Source of the DNA: an uncultured Lachnospiraceae bacterium
GTDB taxonomy: Bacteria; Bacillota; Clostridia; Lachnospirales; Lachnospiraceae
Length of the DNA stretch: 47,894 nucleotides
Reading direction: 5' to 3'
Assembly: GCA_905201915.1 (NCBI GenBank)
Contig: CAJKQE010000008.1
Location: 1-47,894, forward strand
The notes under the pieces were generated by a model. It saw only the letters and a list, made by a program, of their open reading frames with translations. It was not told the origin of the DNA and ran no database searches. Below, piece after piece: positions 16,234 through 23,866 of this stretch; the first letter of the stretch is position 1; each line of letters starts with the position of its first letter. Both the position numbers and the translations under genes were made by a program.

Positions 16234-17286
16234 ATGAAGAAGAAATTATTATCCATGCTTTTAGTAGGAGTAACAGCAATGTCTCTGTTAGCAGGCTGTG
16301 GAGGAAGCTCTGAAGAACCAAAAAAAGAAGAATCAAAAACAGAAGCTACAAACGGAAAAGAAGAGAAAAAAGAGCTTGATGTAGTAAACGTAGCTTATAT
16401 GCCAAACTACGCTTCCTTATGGGTAGTAACAACTGCAAAAGAAAAAGGATACTTTGAAGAACAGGGTATCGAAGTAAAAATGACAAAATTTGATGATGGC
16501 CCAACAGAAATCGCTGCTATGGAATCAGGTTCTATGGATGTAGCTTATATCGGACCTGGTGCTCATTCTCTTGCAATTCAGGGAAATGTTGATGTATTCT
16601 GCTTCCAGCAGTTAGGTGATGCGGACTGTGTAATGGGATTAAAATCTCATGGTGTAAACTCTCTGGAAGATTTAAAAGGCAAAAAAGTAGCTTATGCTTC
16701 CGGTACATCATCTGAAACAATTTTAGTACGTGCATTAAATTCAGTTGGTCTTACACTGGACGATATCGAAGCATATAATATGGAAGTTACAAATATGCCA
16801 AGTGCTATGATTTCCGGTTCTATTGATGCTTGTGCTCCATGGTCACCAAATACAAAAGTTATCACAGATGAATTAGGTGATGATGCACAGGTATTCGTAA
16901 GTAATGCAGACTTTTCCGATATCGCAGCAGACCCTGCAAGCTGGGTATGTATGCCTGAATATGCTGAAAAGAACAAAGATTTATTAGTAAGATTTACAAA
17001 AGCACTTTACAAAGCAATGGATTTTGGTGCAAAAGAAGAAAACTTTGAAGAAGTTGCAGGATATGTAGCAAATGAAACAAAGACAGATGTAGAAACAGCA
17101 ATGGGACAGACAACAGATGGTGCTTGGATTACTTCTGAAGAACTGTTAAAAGGTGTTGAAGATGGAAGTATCAAAGGATACTATGAAATTCAGCAGAAAA
17201 ACTTCTTAGAAAGTGGAAAAGTTACAGAAGAAGCTCCAGTTGATGATTATGTATTGTTTGACATTATGACAGAAGCAGGAAAATAA
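16234..17286 (+). CDS. ABC transporter substrate-binding lipoprotein, SsuA/NMT1 type
   Basis: A 350-residue extracytoplasmic lipoprotein. The signal peptide ends in a lipobox (SLLAGC, Cys22), followed by a Glu/Lys-rich linker. The mature domain has the NMT1/SsuA signatures VAYMPNYASLWVVTTAKEKG, DGPTEIAAMESGSMDVAYIG and LKGKKVAYASGTSSETILVRAL. It delivers the ligand to the SsuC/B-type pair upstream. Its ligand decides what the whole island degrades; the family binds sulfonates, nitrate, bicarbonate or pyrimidine/thiamine precursors. AGGAGGA precedes the start and a strong hairpin follows the stop. Confidence 0.9.
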   Translation: MKKKLLSMLLVGVTAMSLLAGCGGSSEEPKKEESKTEATNGKEEKKELDVVNVAYMPNYASLWVVTTAKEKGYFEEQGIEVKMTKFDDGPTEIAAMESGSMDVAYIGPGAHSLAIQGNVDVFCFQQLGDADCVMGLKSHGVNSLEDLKGKKVAYASGTSSETILVRALNSVGLTLDDIEAYNMEVTNMPSAMISGSIDACAPWSPNTKVITDELGDDAQVFVSNADFSDIAADPASWVCMPEYAEKNKDLLVRFTKALYKAMDFGAKEENFEEVAGYVANETKTDVETAMGQTTDGAWITSEELLKGVEDGSIKGYYEIQQKNFLESGKVTEEAPVDDYVLFDIMTEAGK

Positions 17287-17353
17287 TTGACACAGTAAAA
17301 AAAGAAAAAATTGCCAGACATGACTGTAAAATATTGAGCTGTTGAAATTTAAG

Positions 17354-17390
17354 ATACCTTGCAGCATGTATTGCTGCAAGGTATTTTCTA
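17354..17390 (+). terminator. Terminator (or attenuator) between importer and PFK-like gene
   Basis: ATACCTTGCAGCA pairs perfectly with TGCTGCAAGGTAT around the loop TGTAT, followed by TTTTCTATTT. It lies only about 35 bases before the next start codon with no clear promoter after it, so partial read-through may feed the PFK-TIM-LarA genes. Confidence 0.85.
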
Positions 17391-17422
17391 TTTCGGTCTT
17401 GGCAAATTTGGAGGAAAAAGAT

Positions 17423-18598
17423 ATGGCGGAAAACTTATTGATTGTACATGGAGGCGGTCCTACCGCAGTAATGAATGGTTCCTTGTATGGTGCAATAAAA
17501 GAAGCAAAAAAATCAGATAAAATTGGACATATTTATGGCGCAAACAATGGTACAGGCGGATTCTTAAAAAAAGACTTTTTGGAATTGGAAAATATACCGG
17601 AAGAAAAATTAAAACTTTTATTACAGACTCCGGGTACTGCAATTGGAACATCCAGAGATCCTATTGAACAGGAACATTATGAAAAAATGGCAGATATTCT
17701 GGAAGAAGAAAACATTAAATATGTATTGTTTAATGGTGGAAACGGAACAATGGACACTTGTGGAAAGTTGCATAAAACATGTCAGAAACGTAATCTTGAC
17801 GTAAAAGTTATGGGGATTCCAAAAACAACAGACAATGATATTGCAGTGACAGACCACAGTCCGGGATTCGGAAGTGCGGCAAAGTATATGGCTGCCTGTA
17901 CACAAGAATTAGCAGCGGATGTACGTTCTTTACCAATTCATGTAGTGGTTATGGAAGCGTCAGGCAGAAATGCAGGATGGATTACAGCGGCCAGTGCATT
18001 GGCGGGAGAAAAAGGATACGCGCCGGATTTGATTTATCTTCCTGAAAGAGCATTTGATGAAGATAAATTTATTGAAGATATTAAAAAGCTTTTAGAAAAA
18101 AAATCTGGAATTTTGGTAGTTGCCAGCGAAGGTTTGACAGATAAAGAAGGAAAACCTATTGTAAAACCTGTATTTAAAACAGAACGTGCCACTTATTTCG
18201 GCGATGTAAGCTCCCATCTGGCAAATTTAGTTATTCAGAAACTGGGTTATAAGGCAAGAGGCGAAAAACCAGGACTTTTAGGCAGAGCATCCATTTTCAT
18301 GCAGAGTCAGGTTGATATTGAAGAAGCACAGTTGGCAGGAGAAATGGCTTGTAGAGCTGCTTTAAATGGAGAGTCTGGAAAAATGGTGGCATTTTCCAGA
18401 GTTTCTGAAAATCCGTATGAAATGAAGCCGTTTTTAGTAGATATTGATGAAGTCATGATGTATGAAAGAAAAATGCCAGATGAGTTTATTAATGAAGAAG
18501 GAAATGGTGTTACGCAGGCATTTTTAGACTGGTGCCGACCTTTAATTGGGGAAGAGCTTCCTGATATGATTTCTTTTAATACACAGTCAGGAAAATAA
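17423..18598 (+). CDS. PfkA-family phosphofructokinase paralogue
   Basis: A 391-residue member of the PPi/ATP phosphofructokinase family. It shows the N-terminal HGGGPTAVMNGSL, the active-site GIPKTTDNDIAVTDHSPGFG (131-150) with catalytic Asp, and the late GLLGRAS and GNGVTQAFLDW segments. The donor-site residues are mixed: Lys134 in PKTTDND is the PPi-type residue, but G-G-N-G-T (105-109) has the ATP-type Gly where relatives have GGNDS. The substrate motif M-G-R is S-G-R (180-182). It could phosphorylate C1 of a modified fructose. ATG 17423 has GAGGAAAAAG upstream; a 27-codon extension to 17342 runs through the terminator stem and is rejected. First gene of a PFK-TIM-LarA unit. Confidence 0.82.
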   Translation: MAENLLIVHGGGPTAVMNGSLYGAIKEAKKSDKIGHIYGANNGTGGFLKKDFLELENIPEEKLKLLLQTPGTAIGTSRDPIEQEHYEKMADILEEENIKYVLFNGGNGTMDTCGKLHKTCQKRNLDVKVMGIPKTTDNDIAVTDHSPGFGSAAKYMAACTQELAADVRSLPIHVVVMEASGRNAGWITAASALAGEKGYAPDLIYLPERAFDEDKFIEDIKKLLEKKSGILVVASEGLTDKEGKPIVKPVFKTERATYFGDVSSHLANLVIQKLGYKARGEKPGLLGRASIFMQSQVDIEEAQLAGEMACRAALNGESGKMVAFSRVSENPYEMKPFLVDIDEVMMYERKMPDEFINEEGNGVTQAFLDWCRPLIGEELPDMISFNTQSGK

Positions 18599-18617
18599 TA
18601 AAATAGAGGAGAGCAAC

Positions 18618-19454
18618 ATGAAACATATTTATTTAAATTTAAAAAGATTTGATGTACCGGCAGAATTAGGTGGTGTCAATAGAATTGCAGAGATGAAAGA
18701 GTGGGGTAAGTATATTGTAGAAAATACACAGGAAGAATTAAAAAAATATTCTCCTGAAGAAGTTGAATTTGCAATGTTCTTTCCGGAAATTCATCTGTTT
18801 TCTGCTTGTCAGGCAAAGACAGAGAATAGTCCTGTTCAGATTGGCTGCCAAGGCGTTTTCAGAGATGATGTAGCTCCGGGAAAAAATTTTGGAGCGTTTA
18901 CTACAGGACGTCCTGCAGCAGCAATGAAGGCAGCTGGTTGTGAAACTGTTATTATTGGACATTGCGAAGAAAGAAATAATCTTGCGGGAATTTTGGCGGA
19001 AGCAGGAGTAGTAAATACAAAAGCAGTAAATACCATTTTAAATAAAGAAATAAAATCTGCGGTAGACAGAGGCATGAAAGTGTTATATTGTATTGGTGAG
19101 AAAAGCGAAGAATTAGAGCAGTGGCAGGAAGTTCTGGGAGAGCAGTTGGAACTGGGGTTAAAAGATGTGGATAAATCTATGGTAACCATTGCTTATGAAC
19201 CAGTTTGGTCTATCGGACCTGGCAAAACACCAGCAGGAAAAGAATATATTACAAAGATTGCCAGATTTGTAAAAGAGAAAACAGATGGTATGGACATTGT
19301 TTATGGTGGGGGCTTGAAACAAGATAATGCAGCAATGTTGGCATCTATTCCTGAAATTGATGGCGGTTTAATTGCTCTCACAAGATTTCAGGGAGAAATC
19401 GGTTATTATCCAGAAGAATATTTAGAAATTATTTCACTTTACATGAATGCATAA
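18618..19454 (+). CDS. TIM-like isomerase lacking the phosphate-binding loops
   Basis: A triose-phosphate isomerase paralogue (278 residues; usual length about 250). The catalytic residues are present: Asn7/Lys9 (LNLK), His115 (IIGHCEER) and Glu194 (AYEPVW), and the mobile loop is similar (IGPGKT). The phosphate grip is gone. The loop-7 motif YGGSV is YGGGL (Ser to Gly232), and the loop-8 Gly-Gly of LVGGASL is LIALTRF (Ala253-Leu254), followed by an insertion with Arg256. It is therefore probably an isomerase for a three- or four-carbon aldose/ketose whose end group is not a normal phosphate. TIM paralogues with other substrates exist in erythritol catabolism. GAGGAGAG precedes the ATG. Confidence 0.85.
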   Translation: MKHIYLNLKRFDVPAELGGVNRIAEMKEWGKYIVENTQEELKKYSPEEVEFAMFFPEIHLFSACQAKTENSPVQIGCQGVFRDDVAPGKNFGAFTTGRPAAAMKAAGCETVIIGHCEERNNLAGILAEAGVVNTKAVNTILNKEIKSAVDRGMKVLYCIGEKSEELEQWQEVLGEQLELGLKDVDKSMVTIAYEPVWSIGPGKTPAGKEYITKIARFVKEKTDGMDIVYGGGLKQDNAAMLASIPEIDGGLIALTRFQGEIGYYPEEYLEIISLYMNA

Positions 19455-19470
19455 CAAGGAGGAAAAAAGA

Positions 19471-20958
19471 ATGAAGTTAGAATTTGAATATGGACATGGT
19501 ACTATGGCGGCCGAATTGCCTGACAGCACAGACATTTTTATTCCGGGGGAAACAGTAAAAGATCCTGATTGCATTCCGGAAGACAAACTGGAAGCAGCTT
19601 ATCTGGAAAGCCTTGCACATCCAATCGGAATGCCAACTTTGTCTGAACTGGCACATAAGGGAAGCACCGTTACTTTTATTGTACCTGATAGAGTAAAAGG
19701 TGGAGAGCAGCCAACAAGCCACAGAAAAATGAGCATTAAATATATGCTGAAAGAATTATACGCAGCAGGTGTTGAGAAAAAAGATATTTTATTCATTATT
19801 TCCAATGGTTTACATCCAAGAAGTAAAGAGTCTGACGCAAGAGCAATTTTTGGAGAGGAATTATTTAATGAATTCTGGCATACAGGACAGATTATCAGCC
19901 ACGACAGTGAAGATAAAGAACACATGGTAGATCTGGGAACAACAAGACGCGGTGATCCGGTTTATATGAATAAATATGTGTTTGAATGTGATATTCCAAT
20001 TCTGGTAGGTCATGTACAGGGAAATCCTTATGGTGGATATTCAGGCGGATATAAACACAGTGCAACTGGTATCACAAACTGGAAGAGTATTTCAAGCCAT
20101 CATGTTCCATCTGTTATGCACAGAAAAGATTTTACACCGGTAAATGGCGGAAGCTTAATGAGAACAAAATTTGATGAAATTTCTATGCACATGGAAGAAA
20201 AAATGGGACATCCATTCTTCTGTTGTGACGCTGTTCTGGATACAAATTCCAGACAGATTGCAATCTATTCCGGATATGCAAAAGAAATGATGCCAATTAG
20301 CTGGAAACTGGCAGATAAGAGAACTTATGTACACTGGGCTGAAAAGAAATATGATGTTTTAGTATTTGGTATGCCTCAGAAATTCCATTATGGTGATGGA
20401 ATGGGAACAAACCCGATTATGATGATGCAGGCATTAAGCGCACAGGTATTGAGATATAAACGAATTATGAGTGACAATTGCGTAATTATCTGCTCTTCTC
20501 TTTGCAATGGTTTCTTCCATGATGAATTATGGCCATATTTAAGAGAAATGTATGATATGTTCCAGCATGATTATATGAATACATTGCCGGATATGAATCG
20601 TTATGGTGAATATTTTGCAACAAACGAAGAATATATCAGAAAATATCGTTTTACAAATGCATTCCATCCATTCCACGGCTTTAGTATGATTTCCTGCGGA
20701 CATATTGCAGAAATGAATACAAGCGCAATTTATATTGTTGGTGCACAGGAACCGGGATATGCAAGAGGAATGGGATTAAAGACAAGAGCTACATTTGAAG
20801 AAGCGTTGGAGGATGCAAAGAAAAAATTTGTTGGAGAAAATCCAAATATTCTTGCTCTGCCAATGACATTCAAAAAGGCAGCTGTTCATCTTTGTATGAA
20901 AAATCCGGAAGAGGACTGTATGGATGCTTACGGACACTGCCATCCATGTATGGGATAA
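19471..20958 (+). CDS. LarA-like nickel-pincer racemase/epimerase (DUF2088)
   Basis: A 495-residue homologue of lactate racemase LarA, which uses a covalently bound nickel-pincer nucleotide to move hydride at the alpha-carbon of 2-hydroxy acids. The cofactor Lys lies in GGYSGGYK (Lys195), and the nickel-ligand His is exactly 16 residues later (His211), as in LarA K184/H200. The acid/base His115 is in SNGLHPRS. The second acid/base His of LarA (VEPHFFAG) is Asn185 here (VQGNPYGG), and D-x-T-R is DRVK (73-76). The protein is longer than LarA (about 424) and ends in a Cys/His tail (HCHPCMG). Substrate unknown; LarA homologues include malate, phenyllactate and gluconate-type racemases. ATG 19471 follows AAGGAGGA; the 19447 start is rejected. 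Confidence 0.83.
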   Translation: MKLEFEYGHGTMAAELPDSTDIFIPGETVKDPDCIPEDKLEAAYLESLAHPIGMPTLSELAHKGSTVTFIVPDRVKGGEQPTSHRKMSIKYMLKELYAAGVEKKDILFIISNGLHPRSKESDARAIFGEELFNEFWHTGQIISHDSEDKEHMVDLGTTRRGDPVYMNKYVFECDIPILVGHVQGNPYGGYSGGYKHSATGITNWKSISSHHVPSVMHRKDFTPVNGGSLMRTKFDEISMHMEEKMGHPFFCCDAVLDTNSRQIAIYSGYAKEMMPISWKLADKRTYVHWAEKKYDVLVFGMPQKFHYGDGMGTNPIMMMQALSAQVLRYKRIMSDNCVIICSSLCNGFFHDELWPYLREMYDMFQHDYMNTLPDMNRYGEYFATNEEYIRKYRFTNAFHPFHGFSMISCGHIAEMNTSAIYIVGAQEPGYARGMGLKTRATFEEALEDAKKKFVGENPNILALPMTFKKAAVHLCMKNPEEDCMDAYGHCHPCMG

Positions 20959-20967
20959 AAAAATCGG

Positions 20968-21000
20968 GGGTTGCTGCCATTAGACAGCAGCCCTTATTTT
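20968..21000 (+). terminator. Terminator after the LarA-like gene
   Basis: GGGTTGCTG (20968-20976) pairs with CAGCAGCCC (20985-20993, one G-U pair), followed by TTATTTT. Confidence 0.75.
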
Positions 21001-21030
21001 GATAAATATAGTATGAAAGGGAGTGTAGCT

Positions 21031-22299
21031 ATGCTGAATTTAAGAATAGAAGATAAAAATCCTCATTTAAAGGATGAATTGCATGCAATTATGGAGGAAA
21101 ATAAAGATGTTTTTCAATCTGTGTTAGCGGGAGAAGATAAATATGTGGATTCTTTAGGATGGTTTTCTGTGGAAAAGTGGGCAAACCGTGAAGAAGTACA
21201 GAAGTTACAGAAGCTGGCGGAACATATTCGAGAGAATGCAGATGTTTTTGTAATTATTGGAGTAGGTGGTTCTAATAATGCTGCCAGAGCAGTCATTGAG
21301 GCTTTACAGACAGATGATAAAGTGAAGATTGTTTATATGGGAAATACACTTTCTCCTTATGAATTGCAAAAAGCCTTGAAAGAGTTAGAAGGGAAATCCG
21401 TGTATATTGATTGTATAGCGAAAAATTTTGAAACCTTAGAACCAGGAGCTTCTTTTCGTGTTTTAAGGAATTTTCTTACTGCTCAGTATCAAGAAGAAGC
21501 AAAAGAGAGAATTATTGCTACAGGTACAAAAGGAAGTTCATTGGAAAAGTTATGTGAAGAACAGGGGTATACTTTCTTGGAATTTCCGGAAGACATAGGC
21601 GGACGATTTTCTGCAATGAGTGCAGTTGGGCTTCTTCCTATGGCAGTGGCAGGGATAGATATCGAAAAGCTGGTTTTAGGAGCTGCGGATATGCAAAAAC
21701 ATCTTACGAATGGGGAAATGATGGGAAATTTAGCGTATCAATATGCTTGCCTTAGAAATCTGTATTATCAAAAGGGTTATAAAATAGAAATGCTCGTTAG
21801 TTTTGAACCTCAATTTCGTTGGTTTTATAAATGGTGGATACAGCTTTTTGGAGAAAGTGAAGGAAAGGATAATAAAGGACTTTTTCCGTCATCAGGAGAC
21901 TTTTGTGAAGAATTACATGCTATGGGTCAGTATATTCAGGATGGAACACCACTTCTTTTTGAAACCTTTTTGGATGTGCAGGAAAAAAATGCTTCTTTAG
22001 CACCTGTGGCTGATATGCTGGAAGATGGATTTGATTATTTGAATGGTAAAGAATTTTGGGATATCAACAAAGCATCTTTTGGTGCAACAGTAAAGGCTCA
22101 CAGAGAAAAACTGCCCTGTCTGATTTTAGAAGTGGAAAGATTGGATGCTTATGCGTTTGGTGAATTATTTTATTTCTTCCTGTTTTCCTGTTATGTTTCT
22201 GCCCGTATTTTGGGAGTTAATCCTTTTGACCAGCCAGGGGTAGAAGCATATAAAAAATGGATGTTTGAAGCATTGGGAAAAGACAGAAAAATTTCTTGA
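21031..22299 (+). CDS. Glucose-6-phosphate isomerase-like protein with altered phosphate loop
   Basis: A PGI-family aldose-ketose isomerase (422 residues). The catalytic Glu275 (FGESEGK), His296 (LHAMGQ) and Lys408 (QPGVEAYKK) are conserved, as are EDIGGRFSAMSAVGLLP and NPFDQPGVEAYK. The SIS-domain phosphate loop is not: the near-invariant S-K-S-G-T-T-T-E-P is A-K-N-F-E-T-L-E-P (130-138), and GIGGSYLGARA is GVGGSNNAARA (77-86). This removes the hydroxyl residues that hold the C6 phosphate and adds an acidic one. It is probably a paralogue for a sugar without an ordinary C6 phosphate. ATG 21031 with AGGGAG is used; upstream in-frame starts run into the terminator hairpin. Confidence 0.85.
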   Translation: MLNLRIEDKNPHLKDELHAIMEENKDVFQSVLAGEDKYVDSLGWFSVEKWANREEVQKLQKLAEHIRENADVFVIIGVGGSNNAARAVIEALQTDDKVKIVYMGNTLSPYELQKALKELEGKSVYIDCIAKNFETLEPGASFRVLRNFLTAQYQEEAKERIIATGTKGSSLEKLCEEQGYTFLEFPEDIGGRFSAMSAVGLLPMAVAGIDIEKLVLGAADMQKHLTNGEMMGNLAYQYACLRNLYYQKGYKIEMLVSFEPQFRWFYKWWIQLFGESEGKDNKGLFPSSGDFCEELHAMGQYIQDGTPLLFETFLDVQEKNASLAPVADMLEDGFDYLNGKEFWDINKASFGATVKAHREKLPCLILEVERLDAYAFGELFYFFLFSCYVSARILGVNPFDQPGVEAYKKWMFEALGKDRKIS

Positions 22300-22366
22300 G
22301 AAATGGTGAATAAGATGTTAATATAGTTAAATAAGAAACTTTACCAATGAAAGCGGAGGATTTAGA

Positions 22367-22753
22367 ATGAAGAAATTAAAAGTTACAAAAGGTGCAAAAT
22401 GTATGGCGTGTTTGGAGTGCGTGAGAGCATGTTCAACAAGCTTTTATAAAGAATTTGATCCGGATAAATCCTGTATTCAGATTATTGAGAAAAATGATGT
22501 TGCAAAACCAATGGTTTGTGTACAGTGTGGTAAATGTGCAAAAGCATGTCCAGAAGGTGCAATTACACAGAATGCAAAAGGCGTTTATATGATTAATAAA
22601 AAGAAATGTACAGGCTGTGGCAAATGTGTGGAAGCATGTCCATTCGGTGTTATGGTAAAAGCAGAAGAAACACCTACAAGCAGCAAATGTATTGCGTGTG
22701 GTATTTGTGTAAAAGCATGTCCGGCAGATGTTCTGGAAATTGTAGAAGACTAA
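22367..22753 (+). CDS. Polyferredoxin with four [4Fe-4S] cluster motifs
   Basis: A 128-residue electron carrier with four Cys sets: CMACLECVRACS, CVQCGKCAKACP, CTGCGKCVEACP and CIACGICVKACP. The pattern resembles HycB/CooF-like subunits and the ferredoxin partners of aldehyde ferredoxin oxidoreductases. No partner oxidoreductase is encoded beside it in this window. GCGGAGGA precedes the ATG. It follows the PGI-like gene by 67 bases without a visible terminator and precedes one, so it may be the last gene of the catabolic island and could carry electrons from an aldehyde oxidation step encoded elsewhere. Confidence 0.85.
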   Translation: MKKLKVTKGAKCMACLECVRACSTSFYKEFDPDKSCIQIIEKNDVAKPMVCVQCGKCAKACPEGAITQNAKGVYMINKKKCTGCGKCVEACPFGVMVKAEETPTSSKCIACGICVKACPADVLEIVED

Positions 22754-22774
22754 TTATAAAAATCACAAAATAGT

Positions 22775-22808
22775 GGGGGATTGCTGTTAAAGCACTCTCC
22801 CTTTTTCT
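22775..22808 (+). terminator. Terminator after polyferredoxin
   Basis: GGGGGATTGCT (22775-22785) pairs with AGCACTCTCCC (22791-22801) with one mismatch and one G-U pair, followed by TTTTTCTT. Confidence 0.75.
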
Positions 22809-22872
22809 TATTCTATAGGAAATTGTGTCCGATGAAATAAGAAATGCTTATATAATATCAGGAGGGAAGTTT

Positions 22873-23781
22873 ATGTTGGAAAAGACAGCACAAATTATTT
22901 CAAGCTATGATGGGCTTTCTCTGGAAATTTTATGTGTGGAAAGTGAAAATCCAAAAGGTATTGTTCAGATTTCTCATGGAATGGCAGAGAATAAAGAACG
23001 TTATATACCATTTATGAAATTTCTGGCTAAACATGGATATACAACAGTGATACATGACCATAGAGGACATGGGAAGAGCGTGAAAAAACAAGAGGATTTA
23101 GGATTCTTTTATAATGGAAAAGAAAAAGCGATTGTAGAGGATTTGCACCAGATTACTTTATGGATAAAAGAAGAATATTCAAATCTTCCATGTTATCTTT
23201 TAGGGCACAGTATGGGAACGTTAGTAGCCAGAAATTATATAAGGAAATATGATGATGAAATCAAAAAGCTGATTTTGACAGGACCTCCATGTAAAAATCC
23301 GGCAGTTCATTTGGGATTGGCTTTGGCAAAAGTTCAGAAAAAAATAAAAGGGGACAAATATCGAAGTGAAGAAATTCAAAAAATGGCATTTGGGTCTTTT
23401 GATAAAATTTTTCAGGGAGAGCCACAGTCATCATGGATTTGTTCAGATAGAGAAATTGTAGATAAATACAATCAGTCAGATTTATGCGGTTTTACTTTTA
23501 CAACAGATGCATTTGAAGGATTATTCTTGCTGTTGAAGGGAACTTACAGCAAAAAGGGGTGGGATTTAAAAAATAAGCAGCTTCCTGTTTTGTTTCTGGG
23601 AGGAGAGAAAGACCTGTGTATTGGAAATGGAAGAAAATTTGTACAGGAAATGCAATTTTTAAAACAGGTTGGATATGAAAATGTAACAGGAAAAATATAT
23701 CCGGGTATGCGTCATGAAATTTTAAATGAAAAGGGAAAAGAAGAAGTATACGAAAATATTTTAAGATATTTAGAAAAATAA
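22873..23781 (+). CDS. Alpha/beta hydrolase, monoacylglycerol lipase/lysophospholipase-like
   Basis: A 302-residue serine hydrolase of the Hydrolase_4 (lysophospholipase L2/monoglyceride lipase) type. The oxyanion region is ISHGMAENKERY and the family motif is DHRGHGKS. The nucleophile is Ser113 in GHSMGT, and the charge relay is completed by Asp in GGEKDLCIG and His in GMRHEILNE near the C-terminus. There is no signal peptide, so it acts in the cytoplasm. A strong AGGAGGG site and a TATAAT at 22851 precede ATG 22873. It is unrelated to its neighbours in obvious function. Confidence 0.88.
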   Translation: MLEKTAQIISSYDGLSLEILCVESENPKGIVQISHGMAENKERYIPFMKFLAKHGYTTVIHDHRGHGKSVKKQEDLGFFYNGKEKAIVEDLHQITLWIKEEYSNLPCYLLGHSMGTLVARNYIRKYDDEIKKLILTGPPCKNPAVHLGLALAKVQKKIKGDKYRSEEIQKMAFGSFDKIFQGEPQSSWICSDREIVDKYNQSDLCGFTFTTDAFEGLFLLLKGTYSKKGWDLKNKQLPVLFLGGEKDLCIGNGRKFVQEMQFLKQVGYENVTGKIYPGMRHEILNEKGKEEVYENILRYLEK

Positions 23782-23790
23782 GGTTTCTTG

Positions 23791-23819
23791 TTGAAAAATG
23801 GCGTATATGATGATATGAT
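23791..23819 (+). promoter_or_regulatory. Promoter of the orphan BMP lipoprotein
   Basis: TTGAAA (23791-23796), a 17-base spacer and TATGAT (23814-23819). Confidence 0.65.
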
Positions 23820-23866
23820 GTGTTCTGAATAATGTTAAAAATATTTAAAATTTCAGGAGGAAAATC

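Noticed and set aside
17342..17422. 27-codon extension of the PFK-like gene
   Set aside because: It runs through a perfect terminator stem and would place residues before the conserved N-terminal strand.
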